From: Euclidia mi
Taxonomy: Eukaryota > Arthropoda > Insecta > Lepidoptera > Erebidae
DNA length: 64,000 nucleotides
Assembly: GCA_944739405.2 (NCBI GenBank)
Contig: OX123192.2
Span: forward strand, 44,568,486-44,632,485
Reading direction: 5' to 3'
The notes under the pieces were generated by a model, which saw nothing but the letters and a program-made list of their open reading frames with translations, ran no database searches and was not told where the DNA came from. Below, piece by piece: positions 54,272 through 64,000 of the stretch (positions are counted from its first letter, which is position 1; the number at the start of each line of letters is the position of its first letter). The position numbers and the translations under genes are program-made.

Positions 54272-54485
54272 AGTAGTCTTACTAAATGATATATAATAAT
54301 TATTATAGTTATAATTATAGTTTGTGCGAGTTCGATGCCCACACAAGACAACACTTTGTGTGATCCATTAATTTATTGTTTTGAGTCTTGGTGTTCATTG
54401 TGTCCGTTGGTTGTAAGTTTGTCAAGTTTCCCGCGATACAGAATTATTATTTCTAGTGCGGGATTTGCCTATAAACAAATTATAT
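54272..54485 (+). repeat. headless SINE A variant with foreign 5' leader
   Basis: AGTAGTCTTACTAAATGAT and an AT-rich stretch precede a family A B box and body (GTTCGATGCCCACAC, GAGTCTTGGTGTTCATT). The A box is missing. The same leader plus body recurs at 63838-64000, so the join is older than one of the copies. Confidence 0.65.
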
Positions 54486-54870
54486 ACGGTAATGTAATTA
54501 ATTATTAATTTTCTATGATGAGATTGTTTAATGTATAGAGTAAATTGAAATTTATTTTATTGTGCATACACCTTAATAAATATAACATAATTTACGGGGA
54601 CATAAACAAATTATTCAATATGCGCTTAAAGCAATTTATTCCAGGCAACCTTTGAATGGACATTAATAATATGCAAAATACTGTAGACATAATTATATTT
54701 ATGGACGCTAGACTCATTGCGTAATACAAAAAAACGCAACAAAAATGTTAACCAGGTATTCTTTTCTTTTAAAAAAAAAGAGAACCGCCTTCAAAAAATC
54801 GACCCACTGAAAAGTACGATAGGTACGCTACCCTTAATCCTCTCAAATTTCCTTTCGAATTTCTCCCAAA
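54486..54870. other. unassigned DNA
   Basis: No gene. AGAACCGCCTTCAAAAAATCG near 54780 is the inverse of a string in the repeat at 61027-61272. Confidence 0.4.
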
Positions 54871-55790
54871 AACATACATACATACATATGCTCACGCCTT
54901 TTTCCCGTCGGGGTAGGCAGAGACAACAGATCGCCACTTGCTTCAATCCTTGCAAACCTCACGTGCTTCCTCTACATTCATTATTCTTTTCATACATGCT
55001 CGCCGGTTGCGGGTGCTTCGGACTTTTCCGTTTTTCAAGACGTCTCCAATTTGGTCCACGAACGTCTTACGAGGTCTGCCGCAACCGGCTTGCCCATACA
55101 CCTCTGCCATATATATTTGATTCGTCAATCTCTCTCTCTCCACGTGTCCAAACCATTTCAGCATTCCTTTCTCAATCCTTGTCACGACATCTTCTTTCAG
55201 GTCACATCGCTCTCGTATTACTGCATTCGGAATTCTATCAATCAGTCTCACCCCACACATACTACGCAGTGATCGCATCTCAACTGCGTTAATTCTGCTT
55301 TCATGCTTTTTTTGCCATACCCAACACTCACTTCCATACATCAAGATGGGCACCAGCACTCCATTATGAACCGCCAGTTGCGCTTTTTTTGGCACGGTTT
55401 GGCTGTTCATAAAGGCATGCAGCGCTCCATTCACACTGTTCCCCGCTGTCACTCTCCTTTCAAATCACCTTCACATCTTCCATCTCTTGTAAACATGCTT
55501 CCCAAATATACAAATCTTTCAACTTGTCCCACATTTTCATCTTCAATCGTAATATTACACTCGGTCAAACTTACATCCTTCTCAAACACTGTCACTTTCG
55601 TCTTTCTTGCATTAACTTTCATACCTTTCGCTTTAAAACTCTCGTTCATGCAGTCCATCATTTGTTGCAACTCATTCGCCAATGATGCAAGAATGACTTG
55701 ATCATCGGCGTATAAGAGGCACTTAACACGTAATCCTACCATATCAATCCCGCAATCAATTTCCCTCAAATAATTACTAAATTAATCTAA
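54871..55790 (-). mobile_element. RTE-type LINE, 5'-truncated
   Basis: The minus-strand copy runs from about 55790 to a (TATG)n tail at 54871-54890. The coding part is the RT palm to the C-terminus. The 3' end has CTCTGCCTACCCCGACGGG and AAAAAGGCGTGAG, similar to the SINE family B tail. The 191-codon plus-strand frame 54717-55292 is a shadow of it. Confidence 0.85.
54892..55769 (-). pseudogene. RTE-type reverse transcriptase C-terminal part
   Basis: The upstream frame (55769-55450) has the catalytic CLLYADDQVILA and VNARKTKVTVFE, then FVYLGSMFTRDGRCE. A frameshift near 55450 leads to MTAGNSVNGALHAFMNSQ, ILMYGSECWVWQKKHESRI and MLKWFGHVERERLTNQIY. GRPRKTFVDQIGDVLKNGKV follows. A TGA at 54943-54945 replaces a Trp-like codon before SKWRSVVSAYPDGKKA, and the natural stop is at 54892-54894. 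Motif order is that of RTE-clade elements. The endonuclease and N-terminal RT are absent. Confidence 0.85.
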
Positions 55791-55990
55791 ATACTTAGAA
55801 AAGAAAAAACGAGGTTGTGGGTAGTTGAGATTACTAGTAACACTTAAAATTGCTCTTCAAGAAAATTTAAATAAAACAGTTAATTTTAAAAATATATTTA
55901 TATTAATGCATAAAATTTAAAATCTATACTACATACCTGCTGGTTAAGCGTTATCTCACAAAACTAACAAGTTTCACTTTAACACATAAA

Positions 55991-56704
55991 ATGGATACAT
56001 TCAATGCATCAAAAATCCTGGACATGCAAGCTTATTTTGAGGAGCGGATGGCCAGTTTCGAAGCCGAGCTACAGAAGAAGTCGCCTCAAAGCACACGGAG
56101 TCTGGCTGATGAATTTACTGCGTTCAAGACCTTCATACTGAGTACACTGAAATCGTTCTCACAGCAGCTTGACACCGTAGGCCGAGAAATTGACAGAATC
56201 GAAATGCGCAGCCGTCGTAAGATGTTGCTGCTACACGGCGTGGAGGAACGTAAGGACGAGGAGACATCTGAGCAGGTGGCGAATATTGTCAAGCAACGTC
56301 TCAAAATTGGCACTTTCGTGGTAGAGGACATCAGGCGCTGCCACAGGTTGGGACGCCAGACTACCAGCGACAAGGCGAGGCCCATTCTCGTAAAATTCGA
56401 GTCTGCTGCGGTGCGGGACAGTGTTTGGTTCGCTAAGACGAAGCTCAAGGATACAGGTATCACGCTGTCAGAGTTTCTCACACGTTCACGACACGAGGCT
56501 TTTATGGCTGCACGAGCGAAGTTTGGAGTCGCGAAGTGCTGGACGCGAGAGGGATACGTGCACATCTTGGGCCCCGATGGTAAACGTTATCGCATCACCT
56601 CCGTTAGTGAGCTAAGTAAGATCCGGCCCACAGATGCGGAGAAGCCCGGCGTCGCAAAGCCAGCCGCAACAAAGGGCAAGAGAACGGCAGCGACGAAGAA
56701 GTAA
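55991..56704 (+). CDS. LINE ORF1 protein (L1-type RNA chaperone)
   Basis: 237 residues. The ATG at 55991 (MDTFNASKILDMQAYFEER) is the first of the frame. Residues 1-75 are largely helical with coiled-coil character (SFSQQLDTVGREIDRIEMRS), expected to mediate oligomerisation. From about residue 76, RRKMLLLHGVEERKDEETSE and RCHRLGRQTTSDKARPILVK match the RRM-like and C-terminal domains of L1-type ORF1 proteins. The tail is Lys/Ala-rich. Such proteins bind the element's RNA and act as nucleic-acid chaperones in the retrotransposition particle. There is no CCHC zinc knuckle, unlike many Jockey elements. The frame is intact. Confidence 0.8.
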   Translation: MDTFNASKILDMQAYFEERMASFEAELQKKSPQSTRSLADEFTAFKTFILSTLKSFSQQLDTVGREIDRIEMRSRRKMLLLHGVEERKDEETSEQVANIVKQRLKIGTFVVEDIRRCHRLGRQTTSDKARPILVKFESAAVRDSVWFAKTKLKDTGITLSEFLTRSRHEAFMAARAKFGVAKCWTREGYVHILGPDGKRYRITSVSELSKIRPTDAEKPGVAKPAATKGKRTAATKK

Positions 56705-57165
56705 GCTTGTTCCATCGTTATTTATTTTCTCCATAATTTTCCTCACCTTCACTTTCTAAATAACAAGTACTTTTAACTTTATTTTATGTAGGTACCGTGT
56801 TTCATAAACAAAACAACAAGTGATGTTGTTAATGTCACTGTCACAAACGTCACTCACTATAGAGTAACGTTCCGTCTCACGCTACACGGATTTGAATATG
56901 TGTGTTTTTAGACATAAATAAATATATTTTTTTTCCGTAAGATTTTAGTTAGTAACAATATCTCTCGTGTGAATCTATATATTTATTTTTGTATCATTTG
57001 TTAGTTTTTAATTATACACTTTTGTCTCTGACATTATCTATGTTCATGCGCAACTAGCGGGTGGACAGTGTGATCAAAGCTTTACGCGACAAATAGAAAC
57101 ATAATTATTTATATATATCATATATATATATTTTTTTTTTAATATTTATTATATATATTTATTAA

Positions 57166-60093
57166 ATGTCAGACACAGACTCAAATAGTGGTGAAATCTT
57201 TCATTCTGCTACAAGCCTAGATGATAGCTTTGTAAGTGTCCCCTCCCTCGGAGACATTCTTCAGTCGCAGTTCTCAGACGTACCCAAGAACTTTAATGTA
57301 GTCCATATCAATGCGCAGAGTATTCCAGCTCATTTTCCAGATATGCTGGCTAATTTAGACTGCCAACACATACATGCCATCCTGGTATCAGAGTCATGGC
57401 TAAAACCATGTCTCCCTTCCACATCTTATTCACTGCCAGGTTTCCGGCTAATTAGGAATGACCGGGCATTCGGCATTGGCGGCGGTGTTGCCATATATTT
57501 GCGACATCAAATTCCTTTTAAAATAGTCAGTATGTCTCCACAGCCGCCACTGTCGAATGCAGGCGAGCATCTATTCCTTGAAGTAGAACTTCACCACACT
57601 AAATTATTATTAGGCGTATTCTATTCCCCCTCAAATCGTGTTAACTATTTTTCATCATTTGAGCTTATCTTAGAAAATTTAACTCCTTCATATAGCAACA
57701 CAATTATAATGGGCGACTTTAACACATGTCTGCTCAAACAGGATTCTCGTGCTACCTTATTCCGGCACACCATAGAGTCTTGCAATCTATCTATTTTAAA
57801 CTTAAATGCAACTCATCACTTCCCCAATTGCACCCCTTCTCTTCTAGATCTTATTTTGGTATCTTCCTCCAATCTGGTTCATAAGCATGGTCAATGTACA
57901 GCGGATGGGTTTTCATATCATGACCTGATTTTCGTTTCCTATAAAATTCGCACACCCAAAATTAAGCCCAAAATAGTCTTGCAGCGCAATTTTAGTGGCA
58001 TGGATCATGAAAAACTGCGTAAGGATGCCTCGAATATAGACTGGAGCCCTCTGTATGACTCAGAGTGTGTCAATAGTAAGGTCCATGAACTCACCACTAA
58101 TCTCATCAATTTATATGATGTGCATGCGCCAATACGTAGCATCAAATTGAAACACTTACCGGCACCTTGGCTAACAGACGATATCAGAAAAATCATGGCC
58201 AAAAAATCTGCTGCCAAAGCTAAGTTGAAACACAGGCCTACTCCTCTAAACCATGAAAAGTACGTGGCAGCCAGAAATCTCTGCAACAAGGTGTGTAGGA
58301 ATGCGCAACGCCAATATATTCATAAATCCGTTGAAAACGGTGATCCAGCAAAGGTCTGGCAATTTCTTAAAAGTCTGGGAGTTGGCAAGACACGGCATCA
58401 ATCTATTCCAAATAATATTAACCTTGATTCTCTTAATATACATTTCTCTACTTCGTCCAAATTCGATGGAAATATGAAAAGTGCCACCTTACAATATCTT
58501 TCATCCTTGCCAACTCCGGATTATTCTCCCTTTATCTTCTCGCAATTTGCCGCATGTGATGTTAAGAAAAACGTACTGGCTGTTACGTCTAATGCAGTCG
58601 GTAGTGATAGTATTAGCCGTAAAATGATCCTTCCCATCCTTGAAGAAATCCTTCCAGTTTTATGCCACATCTTCAACCATTCCATCAACCGTGGCATTTT
58701 TCCATCCGATTGGAAAGATGCAACAATAATCCCTCTGCCCAAGAAACCTAAGCCCTGTTCCTTTTCAGATTACCGACCTATATCCCTACTTCCCTTCTTG
58801 TCAAAAGTCCTAGAACGCTTAGTCCACACACAACTTAGTTCCTTCCTACATACAAATTCCCTCCTAAACACATATCAGTCCGGTTTCCGCCCTGGCCACA
58901 GTACTACCACTGCTCTGGTTCACGTAACTGATGACATTAGGCTAGGTATGGATAGTGGAAATCTAACGGTCTTGTCGTTACTTGATTTTAGTAACGCTTT
59001 CAACACCGTGGATTTTCACATCATACTTGGCATTCTACGCTCTCTTAACGTATCTCCATCGGCAATTGACTGGTTTCATAGTTACCTGTTCGGTCGCCGG
59101 CAACGTATACGCATCGAAGACTCTTTTTCTACTTGGTCTCACACTAATGCCGGTGTGCCACAGGGTGGCGTGCTTTCTCCTCTGCTCTTCGCAATATTTA
59201 TTAATACTATCTCAAACCAATTACTTTCTTCTTACCACCTTTACGCAGACGATTTACAAATCTATACGCAAGCTCCTTTAAATAAGCTGGCAGAAGCTTG
59301 TACTATTATTAAGGCGGACCTGGCCAGAATCTGCGACTGGACTAAGAAATACGGACTCATCATAAATGCTGACAAAACCCAGTTAATTATTATAGGCAGC
59401 CCCAAATTAGTCTCAAAAATCAGTTGGTCCGATCTGCCACAAATTAGTTTCGATGGCAAAAATCTCGTTTTTAGGAAAACTGTGAAAAATTTGGGGATCT
59501 CCTTAGACGAAAGTATGTCCTGGAAATCTCAAATGCAAGAAACGAGTCGCAAGCTTTTTGCATCCGCAGGTTCGTTGCGTAGGTTACGCAACTTCCTTCC
59601 AACTGCCACTAAAATCGCGCTCGCTCAATCCTTGCTTCTTCCCATAATTGACTATGCTGACGTCAGCTATCTTGACCCCACAGAGGAGCAGCTAGATAAA
59701 CTTGAGCGTCTCCAAAATTTTTGCATTAGATTTATATTTGGACTGCGCAAATATGATCACGTCTCAGATTTTCGTAACAAACTCAAGTGGCTCCCAATTC
59801 GTCTTCGCAGGAATACTCACATTCTTACATTACTGTATAATGTTCTATTTAATCCTAGTACGCCCTCCTATCTCAAAGAACGTTTCAAGTTCCTTCATGA
59901 CACACATATAAGGTCCTTGAGGTCGTCTGAAGATCTGACGTTGGAGATGCCAAGGCATTCCACAAATTATTTTGGAAAATCCTTTACCGTTCAGGCAGTG
60001 CGCCTGTGGAATGCTTTGCCATTACAAATTCGAAGAGCACCATCACTAAACATCTTTAAAAATTCGTTAAAAAAACACTATCTGAATACTTAA
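57166..60093 (+). CDS. LINE ORF2: APE endonuclease and reverse transcriptase
   Basis: 975 residues, uninterrupted. The N-terminal 250 residues are an APE-like endonuclease: VHINAQSIPAHFPD, VSESWLKP, GGGVAIYL, MGDFNTCLL (about 182) and a DLILV...YHDLIFV C-terminal part, where the usual SDH reads SYHD. A Lys-rich linker follows (about 330-375). RT spans about 490-770 with DYRPISLLPFLSKVLERLVH, GFRPGHST, LLDFSNAFNTVD, GVPQGGVLSPLLFAIFIN and catalytic YADD at about 693-696. The C-terminus has LPIIDYADVSY and FIFGLRKYDH. No RNase H. It would nick target DNA and copy the RNA at the nick. The start ATG 57166 is preceded by AT-rich UTR. Confidence 0.9.
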   Translation: MSDTDSNSGEIFHSATSLDDSFVSVPSLGDILQSQFSDVPKNFNVVHINAQSIPAHFPDMLANLDCQHIHAILVSESWLKPCLPSTSYSLPGFRLIRNDRAFGIGGGVAIYLRHQIPFKIVSMSPQPPLSNAGEHLFLEVELHHTKLLLGVFYSPSNRVNYFSSFELILENLTPSYSNTIIMGDFNTCLLKQDSRATLFRHTIESCNLSILNLNATHHFPNCTPSLLDLILVSSSNLVHKHGQCTADGFSYHDLIFVSYKIRTPKIKPKIVLQRNFSGMDHEKLRKDASNIDWSPLYDSECVNSKVHELTTNLINLYDVHAPIRSIKLKHLPAPWLTDDIRKIMAKKSAAKAKLKHRPTPLNHEKYVAARNLCNKVCRNAQRQYIHKSVENGDPAKVWQFLKSLGVGKTRHQSIPNNINLDSLNIHFSTSSKFDGNMKSATLQYLSSLPTPDYSPFIFSQFAACDVKKNVLAVTSNAVGSDSISRKMILPILEEILPVLCHIFNHSINRGIFPSDWKDATIIPLPKKPKPCSFSDYRPISLLPFLSKVLERLVHTQLSSFLHTNSLLNTYQSGFRPGHSTTTALVHVTDDIRLGMDSGNLTVLSLLDFSNAFNTVDFHIILGILRSLNVSPSAIDWFHSYLFGRRQRIRIEDSFSTWSHTNAGVPQGGVLSPLLFAIFINTISNQLLSSYHLYADDLQIYTQAPLNKLAEACTIIKADLARICDWTKKYGLIINADKTQLIIIGSPKLVSKISWSDLPQISFDGKNLVFRKTVKNLGISLDESMSWKSQMQETSRKLFASAGSLRRLRNFLPTATKIALAQSLLLPIIDYADVSYLDPTEEQLDKLERLQNFCIRFIFGLRKYDHVSDFRNKLKWLPIRLRRNTHILTLLYNVLFNPSTPSYLKERFKFLHDTHIRSLRSSEDLTLEMPRHSTNYFGKSFTVQAVRLWNALPLQIRRAPSLNIFKNSLKKHYLNT

Positions 60094-60487
60094 CGCATTT
60101 TAATTGCTTGTATGCGGGTTGTATTTCAATGTATCTACAATGTCTGTCATATTATTATATTATTATGTATATATGTATATTGTACGAATGTATGTAGGTA
60201 TATATTTAATATATGTATGTTTAAGTATTTTTATGGAATATGTAATTGTAAGTATGTATGTATTTCATTTAAATCTTCAATACTGATTCATAGTATTTAA
60301 CTACACCATCGCCAGCATGTATAACTGCTTAACATCATTCCTGTCCATCCTAAGGTTGCCTGTAAGAGATCGCACTAAGCGATAAGGCCGCCCATTGTAC
60401 ATTACTTGTAGTTTTAAGCCACTTGTACTGTAAAACTTTATTTTGGTGTGCAATAAAGTGTAATTTATTATTATTATTTATTATTAT

Positions 60488-60944
60488 ACTTAGTTCTTGA
60501 AGTCGGTGCCAAACCAAATCCCTCTAAAAGCCTATTGTTTGGCGTCATCCTTTCCAAACCAGCGCATGCAATCTACATAGGTACTTACAGCCCAAACTTT
60601 TTTTATATTTTATATATTTTTTGCTTTTTAGAGTACCTATATAGGTAGATTATTTTAAATTTTATTTATTCAGATATTTTTTTGAGGCTTTATTGATTTG
60701 ATACATTCGTCGTATTATTTTCTCTGTTTGTCAGTATTCTTTTTTGCTTTTTGTTGGTTTGTTGCCTTGAGTCGGGTCAAATCCCTCAAAGGCATGGCTT
60801 TAAGTGATATTGACTCGAACAAATTACTCAACCATCCCCACGACAACAGAGCCTTACCCGAAATGCCAAGAATGAGAAATATGCTTTCGCATTAGATTCT
60901 TTCACCGACTTTCTTTGTTTTTTGTTAATCGCAGAGACATAGAC
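60488..60944. other. unassigned DNA
   Basis: No gene. Some T-rich stretches. Part may belong to the same repeat group as 61027-61272 (GAAGTCGG-type wording near 60500). Confidence 0.35.
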
Positions 60945-61030
60945 ACGTACACACGTACACACACACAAAAACACACACACACACACACACGCACGCACAC
61001 GCACAAATCACACGCGCGCGCGCGCGCGCG
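60945..61030. repeat. (AC)n and (CG)n microsatellite
   Basis: An ACACACAC tract with interruptions passes into a run of alternating CG (about 61012-61029). Such alternating purine-pyrimidine DNA is prone to the Z form. The 64-codon frame over it is an artefact. Confidence 0.9.
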
Positions 61031-61272
61031 AAAACCGTATAAAGATCGGTTCAGCCAAACTCGAGTTAATCATGGGCAAACTTACATATATATAGGTATC
61101 TTTTTTTAAGTCGGTTAAGAGCCTAAAACCTTATCCTAAGTGTAACAAATACTTTTCTGAAAACCGCTTTTCTGAAAATCGGTTCAGCCAAACGCAAGAT
61201 AATCGCGAACAAGCATACATACATACATACAGGTCAAACTGAGAACCTCCTTTTTTTTTGAAGTTGGTAAAA
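61027..61272 (+). repeat. two tandem copies of an interspersed repeat
   Basis: GATCGGTTCAGCCAAACTCG (about 61044) and AATCGGTTCAGCCAAACGCA (about 61178) start two similar blocks. The second ends CATACATACATACAGGTC and GAGAACCTCC(T)n GAAGTTGG. The wording is common in moth genomes. The class is uncertain. Confidence 0.55.
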
Positions 61273-63053
61273 AAATCAAATTATTCAAATAAACCGTTCC
61301 TATACATAACACATACACTCATGCACATACGCAGAACTTATAACCCCATAAATAGTCGGACAACGGGTCACGGGCAATTAAAGCTCAAAACTAGTACTGG
61401 CTACTTGTATTCGGTTTGCAGCAGCGAGTCTAAATGTGCTCTTTAATTTATGGGCTTGTAGTACGTAGAAAGGAACGAGCCACTTACTTTCTAGGCTCTG
61501 GAATTTTGTGGTGGGCCGCTTGGATAGTTTTGTATGAACTTATGTTTCTATCTTGGCGTGCATAATGCTGGCATGAAGTTATGTGTATGTTTATGTATGT
61601 GATCCAACCAGCTGCAATGTATCTAGTGGGTGCATCATGACGCTTGTTTAAAGTTACGTCACCGGTATCGTAGCCTTCTGTCACAGAGATGAAGTTATAG
61701 GTAAAGGGAATTGTTTATTTTACCAACATCAGTAAAATCTTATTGTTACCGAATGCACAACATAAATAAAAACAAAGAACAAAAAATGAACTCCGTACAT
61801 TTTTCTACAGACCAAGCAAGAATAAATAATACAAAGTAGAAGAAATCCCCCCAGTAAGCACTTCTCGTTCTAAGTTTGCCGCCTTTAGTTTATGTAACTT
61901 AAGCTTTAAGTGTACGGAAATACCAAATGTTTGTTGTTTAAATAGTTTAAATTGTCTGCATGATGGAAAGCAGGGGTTCACTTGTTGCATAATATTATCA
62001 GCTGGTTACACAAAACACAAAATAAAGGTGAAATTCCATAAGTGATGACAAACTGGAATCTTAGCAACTAGAAAACCTCATACTGAAGCTAAACTTTATC
62101 TTTAGAATAGTTGCTTGATCGAGACGTAATAAATAAAAGTATGTGTGCGGATAGTATAGATTACATTAGGTAATTTTCAAGTTTGCTAAAACTTTACTTT
62201 GCCGGCACTATATATAATCATATATTGTATATCTAAGTTCTGTTGCAGCTTTACACGCATACGATCTTTAACGTTAGGTATTTAATGGAAGTGTATTTGA
62301 AGTAAGCTTAATTACGCTATACACTTACTTTTTGTTTCATGCATGTACCTAAACGTAAGTTTTATTTACTATTATATAGTAGTATTTAATAGTATTATTT
62401 ACTACACAGTGCATAGGAAGAGTCACTGTATTCAAAATTATTTTACATTATTCATACGCCGTCAATTTTACTTCTCCATAAAAGTAGGTACATAGAAAAA
62501 TTTTACCGAAAAGAAGACGAAAAAATTCTGTTTCTTCTGTTTGTAAAATGATGAGGATATTGTCATGTCCACCAACAAAATTGATACCATTTACGTTTTT
62601 TGTATGATTTTCAAATTCAAAAAATCAATTACTCAAAACGGATTTTAAAAGCTGAAAAGATTCTTAAAACATAAAATTTAATCAAGTAGCTTAAACTACT
62701 GACGTGGCTACCCTAGCCCAGCGGCTATTTGTAAATGAACAAAGTTTATAGCACTTTATATGTTGATACAGCAGTGTAAAGTTGGTTTGTACAGATGGTG
62801 CAAAGTTTTGCGACTGTCGATGTTCTATGTACGCTATTCTTGGTATTCTAAGCAGTGCAGATACGAAATGTACTTTGATGTAACCATGTTATCGGCAAAA
62901 AAAAACCGTTTAATATAAAAAAGGCGTTATCTTTTTGTGTGGAGTGGTCTACTGAGATCATTTCTCAGAAATAGTAACACCTATAGTTGAATAATGTTCA
63001 GATATAGATACTGCTAGACTAGTTTACTTTACATCATACAATTTAATTAAAAC
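61273..63053. other. unassigned DNA
   Basis: No gene or repeat recognised in about 1.8 kb. All frames are short and without motifs. Confidence 0.4.
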
Positions 63054-63735
63054 GGGTCTTATTCGCGATATTTAATTAATTTAAGGTATAAATACCTATG
63101 TTTTACCGACGTTTCGGCCGTCTTACAACAGCCTTGGTCGCGGCAGGACTGATGTCATCTCAGCGTCGTCCTTGTGAAGCGCGGGTTTCGACAGCTACCC
63201 TCACTTGTCTTTTATTTTTCTTTTTATCCGAACTGTCGGTACGTCGACACACAACACTTATGACGTCTACACACTGATGAGCTGTGTTACTGCGGCGGGG
63301 TTTACATTTGTTGATTACTGGATTCCAAGTTGTAGACAGTCTGTATCCATCTTCCCGGTTGAAATTTTTATGTTTTTTGATTTCAACCGCTTCACGTACT
63401 ATCCTGGAGTAATAGTGACGATCGGTAGATAAGACCTTTGGTTGATGTAATTCGATCCAGTGGTTTGTTCCAGACTCCAACAAATGCTCAGCTATGGCAG
63501 ACTTGTTAATTTGTCGGTTTTTTACAGCTGCGATATGTTCCTTGACCCTTTCAGCGATGGTTCGTTTGGTCTGTCCGATATAGGAACTACCACAACCGCA
63601 GTCGACCTTGTAGACGCCAGGTGTTTGTAGAGGAATGACATCCTTCGGGGTGCGCAGATTGTGTGCTACCTTGGAGAGCGGACTATATACAATCTTTATG
63701 GAGTATTTCTGTAGTACTGTTTCAACTTTGTCCAT
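63054..63735 (-). mobile_element. Penelope-like element, 5'-truncated
   Basis: The left end AACGGGTCT and the pseudo-LTR-like region (GTTTTACCGACGTTTCGGCC, GCAGGACTGATGTCATC) correspond to 48076-48200 in diverged form. Coding sequence follows to 63735, after which similarity stops. No inverted second terminal copy is seen here. Confidence 0.75.
63160..63735 (-). pseudogene. Penelope-like GIY-YIG endonuclease
   Basis: The 191-codon minus-strand frame is uninterrupted. It starts in the post-RT linker (VLQKYSIKIVYSPLSKVAHN, LRTPKDVIPLQ). The nuclease follows with TPGVYKVDCGCGSSYIGQTK (GVY and YIG of the GIY-YIG motif), RVKEHI and KSAIAEHLLE. The conserved late part is FNREDGYRLS. The end QVRVAVETRASQGRR stops at 63160. 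The RT domain is lost by truncation. It keeps the 12-residue stretch that is deleted in the 48-kb copy. Confidence 0.85.
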
Positions 63736-63837
63736 TTAGTTGTAGTTTACTTTAGCCATTTTCACAGTGTTATGCCTAACGGTATAATGTTATGGGTTAC
63801 GGCTGCTGATATAAAGACAATTTTAGTCATTCAAAAG

Positions 63838-64000
63838 AGTAGTCTTACTAAATGATATATAATTATTATTATAGTTTTAATTATAGTTTGTGCGGGTTCG
63901 ATGCCCACACGAGACAACACTTTGTGTGATCGATTAATTTGTTGTTTTGAGTCTTGGTGTTCATTGTGTCCGTTGGTTGTATGTTTGTCAAGTTTCCCGC
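63838..64000 (+). repeat. headless SINE A variant, second copy (runs off window)
   Basis: Same leader (AGTAGTCTTACTAAATGAT) and same join to GGGTTCGATGCCCACAC as at 54272. It is cut by the end of the window at GTCAAGTTTCCCGC. Confidence 0.65.

Larger units (their letters stand above)
55925..60487 (+). mobile_element. full-length Jockey/CR1-group LINE, ORFs intact
   Basis: Both ORFs are open without a stop or frameshift: ORF1 55991-56704 and ORF2 57166-60093, with a 461-bp AT-rich spacer. The 3' UTR holds TAAGGTTGCCTGTAAGAG, GCGATAAGGCCGCCC and an AATAAAGTG signal, ending in a (TTA)n tail near 60487. The 5' boundary is an estimate. A truncated relative is at 4690-6752. This is the best candidate in the window for an element still able to move. 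Confidence 0.85.

Noticed and set aside
54717..55292. 191-codon plus-strand ORF
   Set aside because: It is the antisense of the RTE reverse transcriptase, which shows clear conserved motifs on the minus strand.

Overview
This is a eukaryotic, intron-scale, AT-rich intergenic window that I read as Lepidoptera (moth or butterfly). The support is indirect but consistent. The LINE 3' ends carry a GCGATAAGGCCGCC-type tail. There are RTE tails followed by (TATG)n, tails of the 'CAGCAGTGGAC...GGCTGATGATGATG' type, and Helitron-like repeats ending in CTAG. Several tRNA-derived SINEs and a 5S-rRNA-derived SINE are also present. I see no rRNA or tRNA gene, no CRISPR array and no bacterial operon. Nearly all long open frames belong to transposable elements (TEs). 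The only candidate for a host-like spliced gene is a small, doubtful two-exon model at 43.9-44.5 kb.

Layout. 0-4.7 kb: unassigned DNA with SINE and Helitron fragments and one perfect hairpin. 4.7-7.7 kb: a 5'-truncated Jockey/CR1-group LINE, then an older LINE relic split by a SINE. 7.9-9.2 kb: 3' end of an LTR element with a small membrane-type ORF and an LTR-like segment. 12.2 kb: 5S-derived SINE. 14.29-21.83 kb: a complete, young BEL/Pao LTR retrotransposon (612-bp LTRs, 5-bp target duplication TAGAG, gag and pol in one frame separated by a single UAG, one frameshift in integrase). 23-29.5 kb: RTE pieces, SINEs, a foldback and an 895-bp hAT-type non-autonomous element packed with AACTCG/CGAGTT. 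29.7-35.6 kb: an almost full-length but mutated LOA/R1-type LINE with an RNase H domain.

35.9-41.5 kb: a nest. A PIF/Harbinger relic sits inside a Helitron-like repeat, and a Ty3/gypsy element (minus strand, 294/295-bp LTRs, 4-bp target duplication) lies at the end of the same repeat. That gypsy copy begins its gag frame inside the LTR and carries a 38-bp minisatellite between integrase and the 3' LTR. 42-47.3 kb: SINEs, Helitron ends and a truncated LOA copy. 48.05-49.19 kb: a Penelope-like element whose GIY-YIG region is bounded by inverted pseudo-LTRs, an about 39-bp extension and a 16-bp flanking repeat. 49.85 kb: a second 5S SINE. 51.19-52.15 kb: a piggyBac derivative with TTAA ends. 54.9-55.8 kb: RTE relic. 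55.9-60.5 kb: a LINE with both ORFs uninterrupted, possibly still active. 63.05-63.74 kb: a second Penelope relic.

Functionally the window is a layered record of mobile elements, not a set of cooperating host genes. Plausible interactions are parasitic: SINE family B shares its 3' tail with the RTE LINE, which suggests RTE machinery moves it. The hAT and piggyBac derivatives would need transposase from elsewhere. All family assignments rest on motifs read by eye; no database search was run.
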